From assembly GCA_905201685.1 (NCBI GenBank), contig CAJKOW010000031.1, positions 1-24,119 of the forward strand: a stretch of DNA of 24,119 nt. Direction: 5' to 3'. The DNA is from an uncultured Bacteroides sp. GTDB taxonomy: Bacteria > Bacteroidota > Bacteroidia > Bacteroidales > Bacteroidaceae. Positions 7,980-14,651 of this stretch are shown piece by piece (the stretch's first letter is position 1; each line of letters opens with the position of its first letter). Under the pieces are notes generated by a model. That model worked only from the letters and a program-made list of their open reading frames with translations, searched no databases and was not told the DNA's origin. The position numbers and the translations under genes are program-made.

Positions 7980-8153
7980 TTATCTGTTGGTGAAACGTAT
8001 GAAAAACTCCATTACCTTGACGAAAATGGCAGCGCTGCAGACGTAGACGAACATCATGAAATCGTCTTTGGCCACAAAGTAAGTAATGACAGCTGCTACG
8101 GCAAGTATCAGGAAGAGGATGTTCAGCACGTTTCTTATTTTGTCAGAATCCAT
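7980..8153 (-). CDS. 57-residue two-helix membrane protein inside the kor operon
   Basis: Small ORF between the alpha and beta subunit genes. It begins with MDSDKIRNVLN and ends with EFFIRFTNR. Two hydrophobic segments, about residues 10-27 (NILFLILAVAAVITYFVA) and 33-51 (MMFVYVCSAAIFVKVMEFF), are separated by a short charged turn (KDD), so it should form a helical hairpin in the inner membrane. It starts 12 nt after korA, and its stop overlaps the korB Shine-Dalgarno, so it is embedded in the operon and not a chance frame in a gap. I do not recognise a named family. It might tether the soluble oxidoreductase or its ferredoxin partner to the membrane, but that is only inferred from position. 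Confidence 0.75.
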   Translation of the reverse strand: MDSDKIRNVLNILFLILAVAAVITYFVAKDDFMMFVYVCSAAIFVKVMEFFIRFTNR

Positions 8154-8165
8154 TCTTTACGTTCT

Positions 8166-9251
8166 TTATCCGTTGATTACTTTTTCTTTCAGAGCTGCCA
8201 CGATTTCGTCGGGGTCGGGCACGATACCACCCAAGCGTCCGAAGTGTTCTACCTTGACTTTTCCGTTCACGGCCAGACGTACATCTTCTACCATTTGGCC
8301 GGCATTCAGCTCTGTTACGAGGATACCTTTTACCTTGTCGGCATATGCAGCAATTGCCTGTGTCGGGAAAGGCCACAGAGTGATAGGACGCAAGATTCCG
8401 ACTTTGATTCCTTCCTTACGTGCCAGTTCCATGCTTTTCTGTCCGATACGTGCCATTGAGCCAAAGGCTATGATGAGGTAGTCGGCATCTTCGCAGTTGA
8501 TTTCCTCGAAGCGGACTTCATTCTTTTCTATTTCGCGGTATTTTGCCTGGAAACGGATGTTGTTCTTTTCCATTTCTTCGGGCTTCAGCTCGAGGGATGT
8601 GATGATGTTGGGCTTGCGGTCTTTTGTCTTTCCGGTAGTGGCCCATGGGCATTGGGCGATGACTTCTTCGTCGGTGCGGCGTGGCTTTTGCGGGGGAAGT
8701 ACCACTTTTTCCATCATCTGTCCGATTACTCCGTCGGCCAGGATGATGGCGGGATTACGATACTTGAAGGCAAGTTCGAATGCCAGTCCTACGAAGTCGG
8801 CCATTTCCTGTACCGAAGCCGGTGCGAGGGCTATCAGGCGATAGTCGCCGTGTCCGCCGCCTTTGACTGTCTGGAAGTAATCGGCCTGGCTGGGTTGGAT
8901 GGTTCCCAACCCGGGACCGCCACGCATCACGTTGACGATGAGGCAGGGCAATTCTGCTCCGGCCAGGTAGGAGATGCCTTCCTGTTTCAGGCTGACGCCC
9001 GGACTTGACGAGGAGGTCATTACCATTTTACCGCTACCTGCACCTCCATATACCATGTTGATGGCGGCTACTTCGCTCTCTGCCTGCAATACTACCATGC
9101 CGGTAGTCTCCCAGGGCTTCAGTTCTGCGAGAGTTTCCAAAACCTCCGATTGCGGAGTGATGGGATAGCCGAAGTAACCATCGACTCCGCAACGTATAGC
9201 TGCATGGGCGATGGCTTCGTTTCCTTTCATTAATACAACTTCTTCTGCCAT
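8166..9251 (-). CDS. korA: 2-oxoacid:ferredoxin oxidoreductase, alpha subunit
   Basis: Alpha subunit, 361 residues, carrying the pyrimidine-binding domain of the TPP enzyme and the transketolase-C-like domain II. Signature blocks are GYPITPQSE near 28-36, QAESEVAAINMVYGGAGSG, and 'TSSSSPGVSLKQEGISYLAG', followed by the MRGGPGLGTIQPSQADYFQ loop. NCBI-type annotation often calls this chain VorB or KorA. The frame extends to a TTG at 9257, but the ATG at 9251 is the natural start. It begins 12 nt after the ferredoxin subunit. In anaerobic Bacteroides such enzymes supply 2-oxoglutarate by reductive carboxylation, or oxidise branched-chain 2-oxoacids. Which applies here is unresolved. Confidence 0.93.
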   Translation of the reverse strand: MAEEVVLMKGNEAIAHAAIRCGVDGYFGYPITPQSEVLETLAELKPWETTGMVVLQAESEVAAINMVYGGAGSGKMVMTSSSSPGVSLKQEGISYLAGAELPCLIVNVMRGGPGLGTIQPSQADYFQTVKGGGHGDYRLIALAPASVQEMADFVGLAFELAFKYRNPAIILADGVIGQMMEKVVLPPQKPRRTDEEVIAQCPWATTGKTKDRKPNIITSLELKPEEMEKNNIRFQAKYREIEKNEVRFEEINCEDADYLIIAFGSMARIGQKSMELARKEGIKVGILRPITLWPFPTQAIAAYADKVKGILVTELNAGQMVEDVRLAVNGKVKVEHFGRLGGIVPDPDEIVAALKEKVING

Positions 9252-9263
9252 ATTCAATCTGAT

Positions 9264-9491
9264 TTATTCTACTTTTACTTTATAAACTGAGATACATCCG
9301 TCCGGACAAACTGTGGCGCACGAAGCGCATCCGTTACACGTATCTTCCAATATCTGGTGGGCATAGTTATACCCTTTGATGTTCACCTCTTTGGTGAGGG
9401 CTATTACATGGAGTGGACAAGCCACGGCACACAGGTTGCAGCCTTTGCAACGCTCGGTGTCAACAACAATTGCTCCTTTGATTTTTGCCAT
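9264..9491 (-). CDS. korD: 2-oxoacid:ferredoxin oxidoreductase, delta subunit (2[4Fe-4S] ferredoxin)
   Basis: 75-residue bacterial-type ferredoxin that carries electrons out of the oxidoreductase. Two CxxCxxCxxxC clusters are visible: Cys15/18/21/25 (with the following proline, ACPLHV) and Cys52/55/58/62 (VCPDGC). It begins 20 nt after the TPR gene and ends 12 nt before korA, so it belongs to the same transcript. Being first among the enzyme genes, it corresponds to the D subunit of OorDABC/KorDABC systems. Confidence 0.92.
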   Translation of the reverse strand: MAKIKGAIVVDTERCKGCNLCAVACPLHVIALTKEVNIKGYNYAHQILEDTCNGCASCATVCPDGCISVYKVKVE

Positions 9492-9511
9492 AATATACGT
9501 TCCTTTATATG

Positions 9512-9787
9512 TTATTGATTATACATGTCTTTGTTGTAGAAATTGAGAATGTCCATTACCATTCGGTGGGCTTCCTTTGCGGGGCTTTGAGGGTTGATGT
9601 CGATGGCGTATTGGTAATTGTTGAGTGCCTGTTGCCAGTTGCCTTGTTTCCGGTAAGCGTTTCCGCGCAGGTAGTAGGCTTCGTCGAGTCGTGAAGAAGC
9701 ATTCTGCAGGAATTCGTCAAGTTGCTGGATGGCTTGTTCTACATCTCCTTGGTTGATAAGCTCTTTTATGGTGATTAATGTTTCCAT
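9512..9787 (-). CDS. small TPR protein heading the kor operon
   Basis: 91 residues made of about two tetratricopeptide repeats. The clearest is 'LDEAYYLRGNAYRKQGNWQQALNNYQYAIDINP', with the usual small/large residue pattern and closing proline. There is no signal peptide or membrane segment, so it is cytoplasmic. The ATG at 9787 is preceded by GAAGAAAT. It lies 20 nt before the ferredoxin subunit and is the first gene after the promoter at 9818. It may act as an assembly or docking factor for the oxidoreductase, but only position supports this. Confidence 0.82.
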   Translation of the reverse strand: METLITIKELINQGDVEQAIQQLDEFLQNASSRLDEAYYLRGNAYRKQGNWQQALNNYQYAIDINPQSPAKEAHRMVMDILNFYNKDMYNQ

Positions 9788-9817
9788 ATTTCTTCAGCAT
9801 CTGTTTTTATTCACCCA

Positions 9818-9846
9818 CAAAGATAGTTTTTATTTGCTGACATCAA
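9818..9846 (-). promoter_or_regulatory. promoter of the TPR-korDABC operon
   Basis: TATCTTTG (plus 9818-9825) on the minus strand, preceded by an 18-nt spacer and TTG (plus 9844-9846). This matches the Bacteroides consensus closely, with the -33 element one base short. The leader would be about 25 nt. Confidence 0.55.
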
Positions 9847-10012
9847 TCATCTAATATGTGAAAAATAGTAATAGACTACGTCATAATCCTTGTTTTTCTA
9901 TCAGAATGTCAGATTAGGAGTGATTTTTTAACGTATTGGAGGCATGGATGCTTTACAGGAGGTTTGTGCCATTTTGTGCCGAATGACTTGTCTTTTAGAC
10001 CATGCAGATGGT

Positions 10013-10134
10013 GCTCGTGAGCCGCACAAGTGTTGTTCCTGAGCCGTACAAGTGTTGCTCGTGAGCCGTACAAGTGTTGCTCGCGAGCCGTGCAAGTGTT
10101 GTTCACGAGCCGTGCAAGTGTCGTTTTCGGGCGG
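10013..10134. repeat. five-copy tandem repeat, 22-bp period, with GCTCGTGAGC-type palindromes
   Basis: Five consecutive units at 10013-10034, 10035-10056, 10057-10078, 10079-10100 and 10101-10122, plus a decayed sixth to about 10134. Each unit is a palindrome-like head (GCTCGTGAGC, GTTCCTGAGC, GCTCGTGAGC, GCTCGCGAGC, GTTCACGAGC) followed by CG(T/C)(A/G)CAAGTGTT or the same ending in GTC. The first, third and fourth heads have perfect GCTC/GAGC arms. A degenerate relative (CAAGTGTCGGGCACGAG) lies alone at 10306-10322, next to the rpiB stop. Confidence 0.92.
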
Positions 10135-10335
10135 TTTGGAGAAGGTATGATGGTTGCGCTTTTGGAAGGGAAGACGAGGATGTGCCTGAAATGAAAAACC
10201 GGCACAGCATGATGCTGACTTTGGCTGCAGAGTGTGTTGTTGGGCAGCGTTGCGGGTCAGTATCCTGCTGTGCCTGAATAGAGGTGTTCAGAGCGCTTAG
10301 GCCTTCAAGTGTCGGGCACGAGAATGCGCTTATCT

Positions 10336-10773
10336 TTATTTGCTTACGGGAATCTTTTCGATTCGGCGTTGGTGGCGTCCTCCTTCGAATGTCGTATTGA
10401 AGAATTCGGTCAGAATCTTGTCGGCCTCGTCAGTGGTAATGAAACGTCCGGGCATCACGAGTACGTTGGCATCGTTGTGTTGTCTTGCCAAATGAGAAAT
10501 TTCGGGTATCCAGCACAAGGCTGCACGTATGCCTTGGTGTTTGTTCAGCGTCATGTTGATTCCGTTGCCGCTTCCACAGATGGCAATGCCCGGATAGCAT
10601 TCGCCTGCTTCTATGGCGTTGGCCAGCGGATGGGCAAAGTCGGCATAGTCGCAACTTTCGGTCGAGTAGGTGCCAAAGTCTTTATATTCCCAACCCTTGG
10701 CTTCTAACCAGCTGCGTACATATTGTTTCAGTTCGTATCCGGCGTGGTCGGAACAAATTCCTATTGTTTTCAT
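10336..10773 (-). CDS. rpiB: ribose-5-phosphate isomerase B
   Basis: 145-residue RpiB/LacAB-family isomerase interconverting ribose-5-phosphate and ribulose-5-phosphate in the cytoplasm. Diagnostic features are the N-terminal CSDHAGYELK (Asp9, His10) and ICGSGNGINM with the catalytic-base cysteine at residue 66. The C-terminal FEGGRHQRRIEKI stretch binds phosphate. The length is normal. It lies 115 nt downstream of tkt, separated by a strong hairpin without a T-run, so it may be read through from tkt. With tkt it links the arabinose pathway product to the non-oxidative pentose phosphate pathway. Confidence 0.94.
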   Translation of the reverse strand: MKTIGICSDHAGYELKQYVRSWLEAKGWEYKDFGTYSTESCDYADFAHPLANAIEAGECYPGIAICGSGNGINMTLNKHQGIRAALCWIPEISHLARQHNDANVLVMPGRFITTDEADKILTEFFNTTFEGGRHQRRIEKIPVSK

Positions 10774-10818
10774 TTTACTTCGGTTTATGATTTAATATGC
10801 TATTGTAATGATTGACAG

Positions 10819-10855
10819 AACGCAGACAGGGCAGAATGGCTGCGCTGTCTGCGTT
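10819..10855. other. strong hairpin between tkt and rpiB
   Basis: Arms AACGCAGACAG (10819-10829) and CTGTCTGCGTT (10845-10855) pair perfectly over 11 bp. The loop contains a further GCAG/CTGC 4-bp stem after a single G-G mismatch. No U-run follows on either strand, so it is not a standard terminator. It could be an mRNA-processing or stability element, or a weak attenuator. Confidence 0.8.
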
Positions 10856-10888
10856 CAACTATAAATCGGACCGTAGGTCTTCAACTGT

Positions 10889-12898
10889 TTAGAGCATGGC
10901 TTTTACTTGCTTGTAAACGTTTTCGGCCGTAAAGCCCAGTTTTTCGTCCAATACCTTGTAGGGAGCGGAGAAACCGAAGGATTCCAATCCCCAGATTTTA
11001 CCGTGTGCTCCAACCAGACCCTGCAGATTGACGGGCAGACCTGCTGTCAGACCAAATACTTTGGCATCGGCAGGAATAATGCTTTCCTGGTATCCGGGTG
11101 CCTGGCTGCGGAACAGGCCTTCTGACGGAGCTGATACGATACGTACTTTTACTCCATCCTTGCGCAGTAATTCGGCTCCAGCTACCAGAGTCGATACTTC
11201 GGAACCGGAAGCAACCAGGATTACGTCGGGGTTGGCATCGGAACCGGCTACGATGTAGGCGCCTTTGGCTGCCTGTGAGTAGTCGTTGCCGGCAGGCAGG
11301 TTGGCGATGTTCTGACGGGAGAAGATCAATGCCGTAGGAGTGGTAGTGTTCTCCATGGCCAGTCTCCATGCAACGGTCGTCTCTTCGGCATCAGCCGGAC
11401 GAAGTACCAGTGTAGAGTTGTGGCCTTTATGGTTTTTCAGTTTCTCCATCAGACGGATTTGTGCTTCTTGTTCAACGGGTTCGTGAGTAGGACCGTCTTC
11501 GCCTACGCGGAAGGCATCGTGTGTCCAGATGAACTTCACGGGAACTTCCATGAGGGCAGCCATACGGACTGCAGGCTTCATGTAGTCGGAGAATACGAAG
11601 AAAGTACCGCATGCAGGGATTACACCACCGTGCAGTGCCATACCGATGCAGCAGCAAGCCATCGTCAGCTCGGCTACACCTGCCTGGAAGAAGGCACCGG
11701 TGAAGTCGCCCTTCTGGAAGGCATGAGTTTTCTTCAGGAAGCCGTCGGTCTTGTCCGAGTTGGAAAGGTCGGCCGAAGCAACGATCATGTTTTCTACCTG
11801 AGTAGCTAATGCGCCCAGTACGGTTGCCGATGCGGCACGTGTGGCAGAACCGGGTTTTTGCTCAATGGCATCCCAGTTGACTTGAGGTGCTTTGCCCGAG
11901 AAGAATTGTTCCAATTTGGCTGCTTTTTCGGGGTTAGCTTGAGCCCAAGCTGCTTTTTCGGCATACTTTTGCTTCATGATTTCCTTCAGTTCGGCAGCGC
12001 GTTTTGCGTACAGTTCCTTGACTTCGGGGAAGATTACGAATGGATTTGTCGGGTCACCGCCCAGATTCTTGATGGTATTGATGTAAGCATCTCCACCCAG
12101 CGGGGCACCGTGAGTAGCACAGTTGGCTTCGTAGCTGCTGCCGTCGGCTTTGCGTGCTCCCTTACCCATGATGGTATGGCCGATGATCAGCGTCGGACGT
12201 TCTTTTTCGGCTTTGGCTTCAGTAAGAGCCTTACGGATTTCTTCCGGATTGTTACCGTCGATCTTGATGACTTTCCAACCCCAGGCCTCGTATTTCATGG
12301 CAGTATCTTCGATGGTTACGGCCTTGGTTTCGGTCGAGAGCTGAATATCGTTTGAGTCGTAGAACATGATCAGGTTGTCCAGTCCCAGAGTGCCGGCGAT
12401 ACGTCCTGCGCCCTGTGAAATTTCTTCCTGTACGCCGCCATCCGAGATGTAAGCATAGATGGTTTGGTTCATCACTTCGCCGAAGCGTGCTTTCAGGAAT
12501 TTGGCAGCGATGGCTGCGCCTACGGCAAAGGTGTGTCCCTGGCCGAGGGGGCCGGATGTGTTTTCGATTCCGCGCATCACGTCGCGTTCGGGATGTCCCG
12601 GAGTCGGGCTTCCCCATTGGCGGAATTCTTTTAATTCATCCAATGTGAACTTACCTGTTAATGCAAGCTGAGAATAAAGCATCGGTGACATGTGACCCGG
12701 GTCGAGGAAGAAGCGGTCACGGCCTTCCCAAGTCGGATTCTCGGGATCGTACACCAGAAATTCAGAGAACAGTACATTGACAAAATCAGCGCCACCCATT
12801 GCGCCGCCCGGATGGCCGGAGTTTGCTTTTTCAACCATGGAAGCAGCAAGGATTCGGATGTTGTTTGCTGCAAGGTTCATAAGTTTGTTGTCGTTCAT
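10889..12898 (-). CDS. tkt: transketolase
   Basis: 669-residue thiamine-diphosphate enzyme that moves two-carbon units between pentose phosphates and other sugars. The N-terminal TPP domain has SGHPGGAMGGADF (27-39), DPGHMSPMLYS and ENTSGPLGQG (112-121), then SDGGVQEEISQGA where many homologues read GDG-x-x-x-EG. The pyrimidine domain has the long catalytic-site block around DAFRVGEDGPTHEPVEQ with its conserved histidine. A normal C-terminal domain follows. It has its own good promoter, unlike the arabinose genes just upstream. It would convert D-xylulose-5-phosphate from the AraBAD pathway into glycolytic intermediates. Confidence 0.96.
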   Translation of the reverse strand: MNDNKLMNLAANNIRILAASMVEKANSGHPGGAMGGADFVNVLFSEFLVYDPENPTWEGRDRFFLDPGHMSPMLYSQLALTGKFTLDELKEFRQWGSPTPGHPERDVMRGIENTSGPLGQGHTFAVGAAIAAKFLKARFGEVMNQTIYAYISDGGVQEEISQGAGRIAGTLGLDNLIMFYDSNDIQLSTETKAVTIEDTAMKYEAWGWKVIKIDGNNPEEIRKALTEAKAEKERPTLIIGHTIMGKGARKADGSSYEANCATHGAPLGGDAYINTIKNLGGDPTNPFVIFPEVKELYAKRAAELKEIMKQKYAEKAAWAQANPEKAAKLEQFFSGKAPQVNWDAIEQKPGSATRAASATVLGALATQVENMIVASADLSNSDKTDGFLKKTHAFQKGDFTGAFFQAGVAELTMACCCIGMALHGGVIPACGTFFVFSDYMKPAVRMAALMEVPVKFIWTHDAFRVGEDGPTHEPVEQEAQIRLMEKLKNHKGHNSTLVLRPADAEETTVAWRLAMENTTTPTALIFSRQNIANLPAGNDYSQAAKGAYIVAGSDANPDVILVASGSEVSTLVAGAELLRKDGVKVRIVSAPSEGLFRSQAPGYQESIIPADAKVFGLTAGLPVNLQGLVGAHGKIWGLESFGFSAPYKVLDEKLGFTAENVYKQVKAML

Positions 12899-12968
12899 AT
12901 TGATAATAAATTAGTATTTGTAAAGTTGATACACAGAGTAACTTATACTTGCTTTTTAAAGTCAGCGA

Positions 12969-12998
12969 CAAAGATAACTCTTTATGTGAAATTAGCAA
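12969..12998 (-). promoter_or_regulatory. promoter of tkt
   Basis: TTG (plus 12996-12998), a 19-nt spacer, then TATCTTTG (plus 12969-12976) on the minus strand. This is a good Bacteroides promoter giving a leader of about 65 nt. It lies in the 176-bp gap after the GH51 gene, so tkt can be expressed separately from the arabinose genes. Confidence 0.65.
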
Positions 12999-13074
12999 CA
13001 AGAAAAGTTATTCTTTTTTTAGATATTTTTTTATCTCCTTCTTGTTTTAAGTACAATAAGTCTTTCGAGCTGAT

Positions 13075-14619
13075 TTACTGTAACTCGACAGTAACTATTG
13101 ATTTGGCCGGAAGCTTGATTTTCATCACTCCTTTATTGATTTTTACCTCTTTGAAGGGCACTGGTTTTACTTGGTCGGGCTTCTCGAAAGAGTTGTAGTC
13201 GGTAACCTCTTTCGAAGTCAGTATTTCGCCCACTGCCTTTTGTGCTTTGACGCCCGGCAGGTTTACAATAACTTCCTGTGCGTTTTCTACATCAACATTG
13301 GAGATTGAAAGGTGGATTTTCCCGTTTTTGTCTTTCGAAGCTGTTGCGCTGATCATGGGCAGTTTGCGGTTGTCGCGTACGGTCATGGTATCGCAACTTA
13401 GTTCGAGAGGCAGATAGGTAGCATCCTGATGCACTTTGTACATCTTGAATACGTAATAGGTGGGAGTCAGCACCATATCTTTCCCTTTTGTCAGAATCAT
13501 GGATTGGAGCACATTGACAACCTGTGCGATGTTTGCCATCTTCAGGCGGTCGGTATATTTGTGGAAGATATCCAGCGACAAGGAGGCGACAAAGGCGTCA
13601 CGCAGCGTGTTCTGTTGGTAGAGGTGTCCCTTGATGGTGCCGGGTTCTTCGTCCCACCAAGTTCCCCATTCATCGAGAATCAGCGCCACATTTTTCTTCG
13701 GATCGTATTCGTCCATGATGGCACAGTGCTTCTTGATGACGTCTTCGATTTCGCGACATTTTCCCATTGTCCAGTAATAGTCCTCCGTGTTGAACTTGGT
13801 GGCAGATCCTTTGCTTCCATCCCATCCGGTTACTGTGTAGTAATGCAGTGAAAGTCCGTTCATGCGTGCTCCTACGCGATCCATCAGGACTTTTGTCCAG
13901 TTGTAGTCGTAGTCGCTGGCTCCGCTGGCAATCTTATACAGATTGTTGCCGTCGTAGTTGCGGCAATAAGTGGAGTAACGGCGATACAGGTCGGAGTAGT
14001 ATTCGGGGCGCATGCTTCCGCCGCATCCCCAGCTTTCGTTGCCTACTCCGAGGAATTTCACTTTCCAGGCTTTGTCTCGTCCGTTTTTCCGGCGCAGGTT
14101 GGCCATGGGAGAATCGCCTTCAGAGGTCATGTATTCGACCCATTTGGCAAGTTCTTCTACTGTGCCGCTTCCTACGTTGCCGCTGATGTAGGGCTCGCAA
14201 CCCAGCATTTCGCACAGGTTGAGGAACTCGTGCGTGCCGAAGCTGTTGTCTTCGATGGTACCTCCCCAGTTGTTATTAACCATCTTGGGGCGGTTCTCTT
14301 TCGGGCCGATTCCGTCCATCCAGTGGTATTCGTCGGCAAAGCAGCCGCCCGGCCATCTGAGCACGGGGACCTGCAATTCCTTGAGGGCGTTGAATACGTC
14401 CGTACGGTAGCCTTTGATGTTGGGGATGTCGGAGTCTTCGCCTACCCACAATCCGCCATAGATACATGTACCCAGGTGTTCGGCAAACTGGCCGTAGATT
14501 TCTTTAGGAATGATTTGTGTTCCTTGTTCGGCCTGTACGGTGATTGTTGCACTTTTTTGTGCAGAGAGTGACAACGAAGCTGTCAACAGGAAGCTGCTAA
14601 TGATCAGGCTTTTTTTCAT
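13075..14619 (-). CDS. exported alpha-L-arabinofuranosidase, GH51
   Basis: 514-residue glycoside hydrolase of family 51 that removes terminal alpha-L-arabinofuranose units from arabinan or arabinoxylan fragments. A signal peptide (KKSLIISSFLLTASLSLSA, cleavage near residues 20-21) predicts export to the periplasm; there is no lipobox cysteine. The (beta/alpha)8 barrel has the clan-A signatures: acid/base Glu195 in GVGNESWGCGG and nucleophile Glu317 in LILDEWGTWW. LRWPGGCFADEYHW (87-100) lies at the sugar-binding end. A C-terminal beta-sandwich domain follows. It starts 32 nt after the kinase gene, so it is probably in the same transcript, and would supply free L-arabinose to the pathway encoded around it. 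Confidence 0.94.
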   Translation of the reverse strand: MKKSLIISSFLLTASLSLSAQKSATITVQAEQGTQIIPKEIYGQFAEHLGTCIYGGLWVGEDSDIPNIKGYRTDVFNALKELQVPVLRWPGGCFADEYHWMDGIGPKENRPKMVNNNWGGTIEDNSFGTHEFLNLCEMLGCEPYISGNVGSGTVEELAKWVEYMTSEGDSPMANLRRKNGRDKAWKVKFLGVGNESWGCGGSMRPEYYSDLYRRYSTYCRNYDGNNLYKIASGASDYDYNWTKVLMDRVGARMNGLSLHYYTVTGWDGSKGSATKFNTEDYYWTMGKCREIEDVIKKHCAIMDEYDPKKNVALILDEWGTWWDEEPGTIKGHLYQQNTLRDAFVASLSLDIFHKYTDRLKMANIAQVVNVLQSMILTKGKDMVLTPTYYVFKMYKVHQDATYLPLELSCDTMTVRDNRKLPMISATASKDKNGKIHLSISNVDVENAQEVIVNLPGVKAQKAVGEILTSKEVTDYNSFEKPDQVKPVPFKEVKINKGVMKIKLPAKSIVTVELQ

Positions 14620-14651
14620 AAGGTAGTCTTTTTGGGGGTGATTGTGGTTAT

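Larger units (their letters stand above)
9788..10335. other. 548-bp intergenic region between rpiB and the kor operon
   Basis: It contains the operon promoter (9818-9846), about 160 bp of featureless sequence, a tandem repeat array (10013-10134), and a degenerate outlying copy at 10306-10322. No clear T-run terminator follows rpiB. Reading frames through the array give repetitive peptides, but the 22-bp period is not a multiple of three, so coding is unlikely. Confidence 0.7.

Noticed and set aside
6483..8459. 658-residue plus-strand frame
   Set aside because: It is the antisense of korC, korB, the 57-residue ORF and part of korA, all of which have clear motifs; its composition is unnatural.
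10013..10134. CRISPR array
   Set aside because: Units are contiguous 22-bp tandem repeats with no unique spacers.
9909..10205. 98-residue minus-strand frame with a repetitive peptide
   Set aside because: It is produced by reading through the 22-bp array; the period is not a multiple of three, and there is no ribosome site or domain.
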